Assembly: GCF_002742265.1 (NCBI RefSeq)
Contig: NZ_MDGL01000076.1
Coordinates: 1-59,006, forward strand
From: Maribacter sp. 4G9
GTDB lineage: Bacteria; Bacteroidota; Bacteroidia; Flavobacteriales; Flavobacteriaceae
DNA: 59,006 bases
Direction: 5' to 3'
Part shown: piece after piece, positions 1 to 6,904 of the stretch
Layout of the letters: each line of letters begins with the position of its first letter
Position numbering within the stretch: the stretch's first letter is position 1
Notes under the pieces: generated by a model
Seen by the model: the letters and a program-made list of their open reading frames with translations, nothing else
Databases searched by the model: none
Told to the model about the DNA's origin: nothing
Translations under genes and position numbers: made by a program

Positions 1-105
1 TACCTGTCCGTCCGTGAATTTCCTGTTATTGTGTTCGCTATGGTTCATTTCTTTCAATAGGTCGTCGACCAAACAATATATTGCTATAACTTTGTCCTGG
101 AGCAT
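1..105 (-). CDS. IS982 family transposase, N-terminal fragment
   Basis: Thirty-five codons are visible before the window ends. The peptide starts MLQDKVIAIYCLVDDLLKEM and continues with a charged stretch ending FTDGQV, which is the characteristic opening of IS982-family DDE transposases (KVxAIYC-hDDLLK, then R-K-hTDxxVI). It differs from the right-hand copy at two residues while several DNA differences are silent, so the two copies have diverged under coding constraint. Gene completeness cannot be judged because the 3' part lies outside the window. Confidence 0.8.
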   Translation of the reverse strand, partial: MLQDKVIAIYCLVDDLLKEMNHSEHNNRKFTDGQV

Positions 106-177
106 TTTGAGATGTTTTATAGTTCGCACCATAAAATTACAAACTCATTATGCTCCTTCTTTTTAGGAAACTCGGGT
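1..177 (-). mobile_element. IS982-family element, inner end (truncated by window edge)
   Basis: The reverse complement of this stretch begins ACCCGAGTTTCCTAAAAA and leads into a transposase start. It matches 58827..59006 over its whole length at roughly nine positions in ten, with small indels, so two separate copies sit at the two window ends in inverted orientation. Only the end facing the window interior is visible. The boundary at 177 is placed where the two copies stop matching, apart from a shared TAATTA immediately inside. Family assignment rests on the encoded N-terminus. Confidence 0.8.
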
Positions 178-195
178 TAATTATAAAATTTAAAT

Positions 196-211
196 CCCGA
201 TGGCTATCGGG
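196..211. repeat. Short REP-like palindrome
   Basis: CCCGAT-GGCT-ATCGGG forms a perfect 6-bp stem with a 4-nt loop in the 139-nt AT-rich gap between the IS end and the first gene. It has no T-run, so it is not an obvious terminator. Palindromes of this CCGAT/ATCGG type are frequent in flavobacterial intergenic DNA; the assignment as a dispersed repeat is inference. Confidence 0.4.
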
Positions 212-316
212 GCAACCACTTTTTGCACTCGTTCTCGCATTAAAAATTTCAAACAGTAACTCTTGTGAAAAAATATTTAAAATTTATAAATGCTCGTTTC
301 ATGAAATTACAAAATT

Positions 317-1726
317 TTATAGGGTAGATGGGCAAACATATTCAGAAACCGGTATTCCTGCCTCATTGATGGCCTTAAAACCACCCTTTACATCGATCAA
401 ATTATGGATGCCCCTACTTTTAAGTATGGAAGCGGCTATCATGCTCCTATAACCACCAGCACAATGCACGTAAAAGGTTTCCTTTTCCGGAAATTCGGAT
501 AGATGATCGTTCAAATAATCCAAGGGCGTGTTATGCGCTTCCAGCACATGTTCGGATAGGTATTCACTATTTTTTCGAACATCGAATACGCGTGCATTGT
601 CATTCTCCAGTTCTGTCTTTAATTCTTCAGCATCCACCTGGCTTACGGTATCATATTCCATGGAGGCCTTTTTCCAGGCCTCGAATCCGCCTTCCAAATA
701 TCCAAGAGTATTGTCAAAACCTACCCTGGATAACCTGGTTACGGCTTCCTCTTCCAGTCCTTTTGGGGCGACCAATAAAATGGGTTGTTGCACATCTGCG
801 ATCAAGGCACCTACCCAAGGTGCAAAGCTTCCATCAAGACCTATGAATATGGACCTGGGGATATGTCCCTTGGCAAAATCGGCAGCATTACGCACATCCA
901 GCACAATGGCACCTGTTTCATTCGCGGCCACTTCAAAGGCTTTTGGTGACAAGGCCCTAGTGCCCCTTTCAAGCACCTGTTCTATATCCTCATAGCCCTC
1001 CTTGTTCATTTTTACGTTTAGAGGGAAGTATTGTGGGGGTGGCAGTAAGCCGTCCGTAACTTCTTTTATGAATTCCTCTTTGGTCATATCTGCCCTAAGG
1101 GCGTAGTTCATTTTCTTTTGATTGCCCAAGGTATCCACAGTTTCCTTCATCATATTCTTTCCACAGGCCGAACCTGCGCCATGGGCAGGATACACGATAA
1201 CATCATCCGCTAGGGGCATAATTTTTTCCCGAAGGCTATCGTATAGGAACCCGGCAAGGTCTTTTTCTGTCAAAACACCCATTTTTTGTGCTAGGTCCGG
1301 TCTGCCAACATCACCCAGGAACAAGGTGTCGCCACTAAAAATGGCATGGTCCTTTCCATCTTTGTCCTTTAAAAGATAGGTGGTACTTTCCATGGTATGC
1401 CCAGGAGTATGAAGTACCTTTATGGTTATCTCACCCAGTTTGAATTCCTGATTGTCCTCTGCAATAATGGCTTCAAAATTGGGATTGGCATTAGGACCAA
1501 ATACAATAGGTGCCCCGGTCTCCTTGGCCAAGGTAACGTGACCGCTCACGAAGTCGGCATGAAAATGTGTTTCAAAAATATACTTGATTTTTGCATCGTC
1601 CAATTTGGCCCTATTTAAATAGGGCTTTACCTCCCTTAACGGGTCGATAATGGCCACCTCACCTTTGCTCTCTATATAATAAGCTCCCTGGGCCAGGCAA
1701 CCCGTATAAATTTGTTCTACTTTCAT
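317..1726 (-). CDS. CstB-like persulfide dioxygenase/rhodanese protein (copy 1)
   Basis: A 469-residue cytoplasmic protein with three parts. Residues 1-240 are a metallo-beta-lactamase fold of the ETHE1 persulfide dioxygenase type: H54 (in THFHADF), H110 (HTPGHT) and D133 (GDTLFLGD) are the expected 2-His-1-Asp iron ligands, and Phe replaces the last His of HxHxDH. Residues about 260-355 are a rhodanese fold without an active-site Cys. Residues about 370-460 are a rhodanese with the loop C422-AGGYRS. This is the domain order of Staphylococcus aureus CstB, which oxidises persulfides to sulfite and thiosulfate; C10 and C188 sit where CstB also has conserved cysteines (from memory). It has its own operator-promoter at 1750..1793 and a close paralogue upstream. 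Confidence 0.9.
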   Translation of the reverse strand: MKVEQIYTGCLAQGAYYIESKGEVAIIDPLREVKPYLNRAKLDDAKIKYIFETHFHADFVSGHVTLAKETGAPIVFGPNANPNFEAIIAEDNQEFKLGEITIKVLHTPGHTMESTTYLLKDKDGKDHAIFSGDTLFLGDVGRPDLAQKMGVLTEKDLAGFLYDSLREKIMPLADDVIVYPAHGAGSACGKNMMKETVDTLGNQKKMNYALRADMTKEEFIKEVTDGLLPPPQYFPLNVKMNKEGYEDIEQVLERGTRALSPKAFEVAANETGAIVLDVRNAADFAKGHIPRSIFIGLDGSFAPWVGALIADVQQPILLVAPKGLEEEAVTRLSRVGFDNTLGYLEGGFEAWKKASMEYDTVSQVDAEELKTELENDNARVFDVRKNSEYLSEHVLEAHNTPLDYLNDHLSEFPEKETFYVHCAGGYRSMIAASILKSRGIHNLIDVKGGFKAINEAGIPVSEYVCPSTL

Positions 1727-1749
1727 AGGTACACAGTTTTAATTGAATA

Positions 1750-1793
1750 CAAAACTACTAATTGTAAATTACTAAATTGGTAACAAAGGTTAC
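1750..1793 (-). promoter_or_regulatory. Crp/Fnr-type operator and -7 box of cstB copy 1
   Basis: Reading the minus strand, GTAAC-CTTT-GTTAC (1793..1780) is followed after exactly 22 nt by TAGTTTTG (1757..1750), a perfect TAnnTTTG -7 box. That places the operator centre near -41, as for class II activation by Crp/Fnr proteins. The same arrangement recurs before three neighbouring units. Confidence 0.75.
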
Positions 1794-1804
1794 ATTTACC
1801 GGAT

Positions 1805-1832
1805 ACAAAAAAGCCCCTAAAAAGGGGCTTTA
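1805..1832 (-). terminator. Rho-independent terminator of cstB copy 2
   Basis: AAAGCCCC and GGGGCTTT form an 8-bp stem over a 6-nt A/T-rich loop, and on the minus strand it is followed by a T-run. It lies 18 nt after the stop codon of the upstream cstB paralogue and before the operator of copy 1, so the two paralogues are separate transcripts. Confidence 0.8.
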
Positions 1833-1849
1833 TCTTGAATTTAAATGGA

Positions 1850-3265
1850 TTATAACATTGTGGACGGACATACATAATCCGACTTAGGAAGTTTTGTTTT
1901 GGAAAGATCCGCAAAGCCACCTTCTACATCCGCGAAATCCTGCCATCCACGTTGTTTCAGTATAGATGCGGCAATCATACTTCTATAGCCACCGGCGCAA
2001 TGCAGGACAAAAGTTGTGTCCTTTGGAAATTCTGCCAAATGTTGGTTTATTTCATTAAGTGGGATGTTGATGGCACCAAGTAGATGCTCGGAATCATACT
2101 CGCTCTTTTTGCGAACGTCTATGATCAATGGCCTTTCGTCATTCATGGCCTTTTCAAGTTCATTGGCCGAAATGCGGTTGACCATTTCATATTCCTTCCC
2201 AGCTTCCTTCCAAGATTCAAAGCCACCTTTTAAAAAGCCTACCGTATTGTCATAACCAACCCTGGATAAACGGGTGATGGCCTCTTCCTCTTTTCCTTCG
2301 TGGGTCACCAAAAGAATTTCCTGTTTAATATCCGGAATCATTTCACCAACCCATTGGGCAAAACTTCCTTCCAAACCAATATTGATACTGTTGGGAATAA
2401 AGCCCTTTGCAAAATCGGCCGCATCCCTCGTATCCAATACCAAGGCCCCTGTCTCATTGGCTACGGCCTCAAAGGCCTCAGGGGAGTATGGGGTAGTGGC
2501 TCGGTCCATGATATTGTCCAGACTCTCATATCCCTTAATGTTCATCAAAACATTTTTGGGGAAATATCCTGGTGGGGTGGTTAGTCCCGTAAGCAATTCC
2601 TTGATGAATTCCTCTTTGGTCATATCGGCCCGGAGAGCATAATTTACTTTTTTTTGATTCCCTAACGTATCGGTAGTTTCCTTGCTCATCATTTTGCCGC
2701 AAGCGGAACCTGCGCCATGGTTAGGGTACACAATAAGGTGATCGCTTAAGGGCATGATTTTGTTTCGGAGGGAATCGTACAAATGGCCCGCCAATTTTTC
2801 CTCGGTCAATTCTGATACTACATGCTGTGCCAAATCGGGTCTACCAACATCACCAATAAACAGGGTGTCGCCGGTGATAATACCATGTTCATGGCCCTGT
2901 TCATCGATTAAAAGGTAGGTGGTACTTTCCATAGTATGACCTGGCGTGTGTATTACCTTTACCTTATAATCCCCAACCTCAAAGATTTGATTGTCCTCTG
3001 CGGTAATAGCCTTATAAGCAGGTTTGGCTCCTGGCCCAAATACGATTTCAGCTCCTGCTTTTTTCTGAAGGTCCAAGTGCCCGCTTACAAAGTCCGCATG
3101 GAAATGGGTCTCAAAAACATATTTGATCTTGGCATTGTCCTTTTTTGCCCGGTCCAAATAGGGCTGAACTTCACGTAGGGGGTCAAATACGGCAGCTTCG
3201 CCTTTACTTTCAATGTAATATGCCGCATGTGCCAAGCACCCTGTATAAATTTGTTCTACTTTCAT
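1850..3265 (-). CDS. CstB-like persulfide dioxygenase/rhodanese protein (copy 2)
   Basis: A 471-residue paralogue of the preceding protein with the same order: iron persulfide dioxygenase domain (ETHFHADFVSGH, HTPGHT, GDTLFIGDVGR), Cys-less central rhodanese fold, and C-terminal rhodanese with C423-AGGYRS. Both paralogues end in a conserved YVCPST tail with an extra Cys near the C-terminus. I start it at ATG 3265, which gives the same MKVEQIYTGC opening as copy 1; the frame is open to 3310 but that extension has no counterpart and would run into the promoter. The two proteins differ at many positions, so the duplication is not recent. Likely role: oxidising sulfane sulfur, with the rhodanese domain converting persulfide plus sulfite to thiosulfate. 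Confidence 0.9.
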   Translation of the reverse strand: MKVEQIYTGCLAHAAYYIESKGEAAVFDPLREVQPYLDRAKKDNAKIKYVFETHFHADFVSGHLDLQKKAGAEIVFGPGAKPAYKAITAEDNQIFEVGDYKVKVIHTPGHTMESTTYLLIDEQGHEHGIITGDTLFIGDVGRPDLAQHVVSELTEEKLAGHLYDSLRNKIMPLSDHLIVYPNHGAGSACGKMMSKETTDTLGNQKKVNYALRADMTKEEFIKELLTGLTTPPGYFPKNVLMNIKGYESLDNIMDRATTPYSPEAFEAVANETGALVLDTRDAADFAKGFIPNSINIGLEGSFAQWVGEMIPDIKQEILLVTHEGKEEEAITRLSRVGYDNTVGFLKGGFESWKEAGKEYEMVNRISANELEKAMNDERPLIIDVRKKSEYDSEHLLGAINIPLNEINQHLAEFPKDTTFVLHCAGGYRSMIAASILKQRGWQDFADVEGGFADLSKTKLPKSDYVCPSTML

Positions 3266-3292
3266 AATCGCTGATTTTAATGGTTCACTTTT

Positions 3293-3336
3293 TAAAAGTA
3301 CCCATTCCAAAAAATATACACAGTGACTTTTGTTAC
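3293..3336 (-). promoter_or_regulatory. Crp/Fnr-type operator and -7-like box of cstB copy 2
   Basis: On the minus strand GTAAC-AAAA-GTCAC (3336..3323; one mismatch in the second arm) is followed after exactly 22 nt by TACTTTTA (3300..3293), one mismatch from TAnnTTTG. The spacing is identical to the other three sites. The ATG lies 27 nt beyond the -7 box. Confidence 0.65.
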
Positions 3337-3396
3337 ATAAGGAACACGAAAAACCTGATGAATACGGAAAGGTTTGAAATTTGCAGAAAGTGCGAT

Positions 3397-4209
3397 TTAT
3401 GGAACGGTAAAAAACTCCATATAAAAAATGAAAACGGCCATGACCAGTATAAAATATCCGAAGCCCTTCTTTAATTTATTGCCATCGATGTAGTTTCCAA
3501 TATAACTACCTATAAAGATTCCTAAAAAAGAGAGACCGGTAAAAATGAAGAGGAAAAGCCAATTAATTTCCATGGTCAAGGCATCCCCCAAAAAAAATCC
3601 CATCAAAGATTTTACCGCTATGATTATCAAGGAGGTGCCCACGGCGACCTTCATTTCTACATTGGCCAAAATGACAAGGGCCGGAATGATCAAAAAACCT
3701 CCTCCGGCACCAATTAATCCAGTAATGCCTCCAACCAGCAGGCCTTCGGCCAAGATGAGCGGGTAGTTATATTTAACCTCTCCACCTACTTTTTTGGGGA
3801 CTTCCTTTTTTGTTCTCAACATGGAGTATGCGGCCGGTATCATCAAAAAGGCGAACAGCCCAAACATACCCATACGACGGGTAAATTGAAAACCGTCCAT
3901 TTCAAATAAAACGTCCGGTAATACGGGAACTAGATAATGTCTAACCAAGGTTACCCCAACAATTGCCGGTATGCCAAACACAAGGGCAGTCCTCCAATCA
4001 ACATAGCCCTTAAGGTGTTGTTTCCATCCGCCCACAAGGGCACTGGCCCCAACTATAAAAAGCGAATAGGCCGTAGCCACTTTTTCATTTACGGAAAATA
4101 GGTAGGCGAGAACGGGTACGGCCAAAATGGAACCGCCACCACCAATAAGGCCTAAGGATATTCCAATGATCAATGCGCTGATGTAACCAAATATGTGGAG
4201 CACTTCCAT
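3397..4209 (-). CDS. TauE/SafE family sulfite/sulfur-compound exporter
   Basis: A 270-residue integral membrane protein with about eight hydrophobic segments and the two glycine-rich repeats of the TauE/SafE family: GLIGGGGSILAVPVLAY near residue 20 and GLIGAGGGFLIIPALVIL near 165. Members of this family export sulfite, sulfoacetate or related anions, and one is encoded in the staphylococcal cst operon. Here it sits between two CstB-like genes and a Crp/Fnr regulator, under the same operator, so export of sulfite or thiosulfate produced by the dioxygenases is the natural inference. Start at ATG 4209, with a short leader of roughly 15 nt if the predicted -7 box at 4231..4238 is used. Confidence 0.9.
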   Translation of the reverse strand: MEVLHIFGYISALIIGISLGLIGGGGSILAVPVLAYLFSVNEKVATAYSLFIVGASALVGGWKQHLKGYVDWRTALVFGIPAIVGVTLVRHYLVPVLPDVLFEMDGFQFTRRMGMFGLFAFLMIPAAYSMLRTKKEVPKKVGGEVKYNYPLILAEGLLVGGITGLIGAGGGFLIIPALVILANVEMKVAVGTSLIIIAVKSLMGFFLGDALTMEINWLFLFIFTGLSFLGIFIGSYIGNYIDGNKLKKGFGYFILVMAVFIFYMEFFTVP

Positions 4210-4230
4210 GTGGGTTTTTCAATTATAGTG

Positions 4231-4274
4231 CGAAGCTATGACACCCACGGAAGCCGTGCAGTAACATTGGTTAC
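4231..4274 (-). promoter_or_regulatory. Crp/Fnr-type operator and -7-like box of tauE
   Basis: On the minus strand a perfect GTAAC-CAAT-GTTAC (4274..4261) is followed after 22 nt by TAGCTTCG (4238..4231), one mismatch from TAnnTTTG. A second candidate -7 box, TATAATTG (4227..4220), lies exactly one helical turn further (33 nt). The operator sits between the crp stop codon and tauE, so tauE has its own promoter. Confidence 0.65.
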
Positions 4275-4280
4275 AAAGGA

Positions 4281-4913
4281 TTATAAATCCAATATTTTTA
4301 TGTAGTTGCGATGTAATTCAATGGAACCCATCTGTTCCAGCTTTTTTAGCAGTCTGGAAATCACCACCCTGGAACTATGCAGTTCATAAGCTATTTCTTG
4401 GTGGGTATTGTGAATAATGTCTCCCTTATTGATCCTGGCTTTTTCCTTAAGGTAACTGATCAAGCGGGCATCCATTTTATCAAATGCAATGCTATCCAAG
4501 GTACTCAACAGTTCCTTCAATCGTTCATGATAGCTGTTAAAAACAAAATTTCGCCAAGTTTTATACTTTACGGTCCATTCCTCCATTTTTTGCATTGGAA
4601 CCATAATTAGTTTGCTATCGGTTTCCGTTATTGCCCTGATTTCACTTTTTGAATCGCCCATGCAGCAGGCCATGGTCATAGAGCAAGTATCCCCTTTTTC
4701 CAGATAATATAATAACAATTCATCGCCGTCATTATCTTCTCGAAGGATTTTGATGGCTCCAGAAATCAAAAGGGGCATTCCTTTGATATAGTCGCCAATT
4801 TCGATGAGTTTGTATCCTTCTGGAACCTCTTTAAAGGTCCCTACCTGTGCGATTTCATTGATGAGGTCCTTTTCAAAAATAGTCCCATAACTTTCTGTAA
4901 GTTCCTGTATCAT
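4281..4913 (-). CDS. Crp/Fnr family transcriptional regulator
   Basis: A 210-residue regulator with an N-terminal cyclic-nucleotide-binding-type beta-roll (about 20-125), a dimerisation helix (NFVFNSYHERLKELL) and a C-terminal Crp helix-turn-helix (THQEIAYELHSSRVVISRLL, about 165-195). The roll carries a Cys cluster, C77 and C83-C84 (TCSMTMACC). I recall this cluster as conserved in the flavobacterial relatives of this protein, which makes cysteine-based sensing of persulfide plausible, but there is no direct proof in the sequence. It is encoded 8 nt after a DUF983 gene, in one transcript whose promoter carries the same operator that it presumably recognises, so autoregulation is likely. It is the best candidate regulator of the whole sulfur island. 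Confidence 0.88.
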   Translation of the reverse strand: MIQELTESYGTIFEKDLINEIAQVGTFKEVPEGYKLIEIGDYIKGMPLLISGAIKILREDNDGDELLLYYLEKGDTCSMTMACCMGDSKSEIRAITETDSKLIMVPMQKMEEWTVKYKTWRNFVFNSYHERLKELLSTLDSIAFDKMDARLISYLKEKARINKGDIIHNTHQEIAYELHSSRVVISRLLKKLEQMGSIELHRNYIKILDL

Positions 4914-4921
4914 TGATGAGA

Positions 4922-5311
4922 TTATTTAACCTTATCGGCAATTTCCTTATTATAGTTGAAGAAAAAATTTGCCCAGATCGACTTTGAAACGGCCGCAATC
5001 CAGGGCATGGTCAGGACCAAAACGGTCACTATGGCCCCAAATATTCCCAAAATACTCAGGTCAAGACCCAAAAGCAACGTTAGAACATATACCGCCACGG
5101 CAACCGCTACGCCTACGGCATAGGAAACATACATACTGCCATAATAAAAACTGGGTTCTATACTGTACTTAAGAGTGCATTTGGGACAATGCTCCTTCAC
5201 TTTATTGAAGTTACTCAATTTATAGGGGTTCGCCTCTAGAAAAGCCCCTTCATGGCATCTGGGGCATTTTAAAAAAAGAATACTGTACAATTTGGAACCT
5301 TTGCCGAACAT
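4922..5311 (-). CDS. DUF983 family membrane protein with zinc-ribbon-like motif
   Basis: A 129-residue protein opening MFGKGSKLYSILFLKCPRCH: two CPxC pairs (CPRC and CPKC, about 28 residues apart) followed by two transmembrane segments and a basic C-terminus, the layout of DUF983. The frame is open upstream to 5407, but that extension would include the operator and -7 box at 5328..5371 and has no DUF983-like sequence, so I take ATG 5311. It is co-transcribed with the Crp/Fnr gene (8-nt gap). The biochemical function of DUF983 is unknown; the paired cysteines and the context suggest a metal- or thiol-related role. Confidence 0.82.
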   Translation of the reverse strand: MFGKGSKLYSILFLKCPRCHEGAFLEANPYKLSNFNKVKEHCPKCTLKYSIEPSFYYGSMYVSYAVGVAVAVAVYVLTLLLGLDLSILGIFGAIVTVLVLTMPWIAAVSKSIWANFFFNYNKEIADKVK

Positions 5312-5327
5312 ACTGTGTATTTTACTG

Positions 5328-5371
5328 CAAAAATAAACTATATAAACCGTTATCTGGGTAACTTTTGTTAC
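5328..5371 (-). promoter_or_regulatory. Crp/Fnr-type operator and -7 box of the DUF983-crp operon
   Basis: On the minus strand a perfect GTAAC-AAAA-GTTAC (5371..5358) precedes TATTTTTG (5335..5328), a perfect TAnnTTTG, by exactly 22 nt. An extra half-site GTTAC lies at 5376..5380 on the plus strand. The start codon is 16 nt past the -7 box. Confidence 0.75.
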
Positions 5372-5456
5372 AGAGGTTACGGCAGGAAATTTAGAATTCG
5401 ACCCCAATCTTCATGGAAAACTAGGAATCTAAATCGGTTCACGCATCCCAATTTCC

Positions 5457-5816
5457 CTATTTCCTCAAAATCTTGTCCATGGCTTTACCCTTGGCGAGTT
5501 CATCCACCAATTTATCCAGATAGCGTACTTTTTGCATCAGTTTGTCCTCAATTTCCTCCACGCGGTATCCACATATGACACCGGTGATTTTGGAAACATT
5601 TGGATTGAGTCTAGGGGCGTCTTTGAAAAATGCCTCAAAGTTTATTTTATTCGCGATTATTTTTTCCAATGAATCCCTATCATAACCTGTTAACCAAAAA
5701 ATAATGGTGTCCACTTCTTCTTTTGTTCTCCCTTTTTTTTCGGCTTTGGCAATATAATGGGGATACACGCCTGCAAACGACATGGTGTAGATGCGATGTT
5801 TTTTCGGTTCGGACAT
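5457..5816 (-). CDS. DUF2200 family protein
   Basis: A 119-residue soluble protein with the DUF2200 signature near its N-terminus ([20 protein letters not shown], then [20 protein letters not shown]). The rest contains [21 protein letters not shown] and a lysine-rich helical end. The length is normal for the family and no enzymatic activity is established for it. It follows the DUF1080 gene by 18 nt on the same strand, so the two probably form an operon; no functional link is obvious. Confidence 0.88.
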   Translation of the reverse strand: MSEPKKHRIYTMSFAGVYPHYIAKAEKKGRTKEEVDTIIFWLTGYDRDSLEKIIANKINFEAFFKDAPRLNPNVSKITGVICGYRVEEIEDKLMQKVRYLDKLVDELAKGKAMDKILRK

Positions 5817-5834
5817 AGCGTAATTATTTACATG

Positions 5835-6635
5835 TTATAGCTCCCTGAGCCATATATTTCTAAAACTTATCGGTTCATTGGGGTCTCCATGTGATTGGAG
5901 GCGGATAGGGGAAGCACCATGCTTTCGATAACTTGGTGGACCTATCCAAGGTGTAATGCCTTTTAATTGATAATTATTTTGTACCAAAACACCATTGTGC
6001 AGGGCGGTAACGCTGGCGGGTGACGCTATACTGCCATCTTCTTTAAAACGAGGGACTTTCCAGACAATATCATAGGTCTGCCATTCACCAGGTGCCTTTG
6101 CGGCATTTGCCAAGGGAATGGATTGTTTGTACATAGATCCCACCTGCCCATTTACGTATGTTTCGTTATTGTAATTGTCCAATATTTGGATTTCATATCC
6201 TTCCTCAAACAACCCGCTTTCATCAAGGCCTAAATAGGCCAAAAAAATGCCGCTATTCCCCCTGCTTTGTCCCTCGCCTGTAATACCTTTGGGAATACGA
6301 TATTCCAAATGTAGTTGGTAATCCATGTAGGAGCCCTTTGTAGTGAGACCACCTGCTTTTTTGTCAACGGTCAAGATACCATCCCCTAATTTCCAGGATT
6401 CTGGATTTTTCGGATTGTCATAGGTCCACTTGTCCAAATCGGTTCCATCAAAAAGGATAATGGCATCCGATGGTGCCTCGCCAAAAATATTCCCGGGAAC
6501 CACTTTGGGAGGAACGGGTTGGTAGACCTCCGTTTTTTGGGATTCCTTATACATTTTTTCCCAGTCCGGTTCTTGGGCAAAACCCACTAAGGAAATTGAT
6601 AAAGCGGTTACCGTAAGTGCTAATGTTGTTTTCAC
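5835..6635 (-). CDS. Secreted DUF1080 (3-keto-disaccharide hydrolase-type) protein
   Basis: A 266-residue protein with a signal peptide (cleavage after GFA, about residue 20) and one DUF1080 domain (about 57-264): DAIILFDGTDLDKW, LTTKGSYMDYQLHLEYRIP, SRGNSGIFLAYLG, GYEIQILDNYNN and FRNIWLREL. This is the concanavalin-like fold now linked to 3-keto-glucoside hydrolases and other periplasmic sugar-processing proteins. First gene of a two-gene unit with DUF2200. The substrate cannot be read from sequence. Confidence 0.87.
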   Translation of the reverse strand: MKTTLALTVTALSISLVGFAQEPDWEKMYKESQKTEVYQPVPPKVVPGNIFGEAPSDAIILFDGTDLDKWTYDNPKNPESWKLGDGILTVDKKAGGLTTKGSYMDYQLHLEYRIPKGITGEGQSRGNSGIFLAYLGLDESGLFEEGYEIQILDNYNNETYVNGQVGSMYKQSIPLANAAKAPGEWQTYDIVWKVPRFKEDGSIASPASVTALHNGVLVQNNYQLKGITPWIGPPSYRKHGASPIRLQSHGDPNEPISFRNIWLREL

Positions 6636-6904
6636 GAATGTAATTTTTTTGGGTTATTTTAAATACGTTCCTTAGGTCATCATGAATTCAAAATAATAAT
6701 AAAGGCAAGAATTTGGCTTTACAAGATAACCATTCAAAATTTTAACAAAGATGTATTAGTATAACTACTGTGATACAAATTATGATTAATTCAAAAAATG
6801 TCTCAAGAACTATTATATGGATAAAAATAAATAGGAAAGCACTTTAAAAATCGATATTTGGCAATTAAGTTTTTATCTTAGTTAGGCTTGAAATAAATGA
6901 GTTT
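6636..6904. other. AT-rich divergent intergenic region
   Basis: 269 nt between the divergent DUF1080 and transglutaminase genes. It is strongly AT-rich and must hold both promoters, but I found no convincing TAnnTTTG box with a spaced TTG, no operator-like palindrome and no small open frame. Confidence 0.5.

Noticed and set aside
178..183. TAATTA next to both IS ends as a target site duplication
   Set aside because: The two copies are different insertions and only inner ends are visible; a duplication must be compared across one element. It may be target preference or part of the terminal repeat.
528..995. Long open frame on the plus strand antisense to cstB copy 1
   Set aside because: It lies wholly inside a gene with complete active-site motifs, has no recognisable domain and no leader; similar antisense frames occur in most long genes here.
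3266..3310. 15-residue N-terminal extension of cstB copy 2
   Set aside because: No counterpart in copy 1, and it would extend over the predicted -7 box at 3293..3300.
3351..3375. AAACCT-N13-AGGTTT as terminator of tauE
   Set aside because: The stem is only 6 bp, the loop is long and the T-run is short; not convincing.
5312..5407. 32-residue N-terminal extension of the DUF983 protein
   Set aside because: It covers the operator and -7 box, and DUF983 starts at the MFGKGS methionine.
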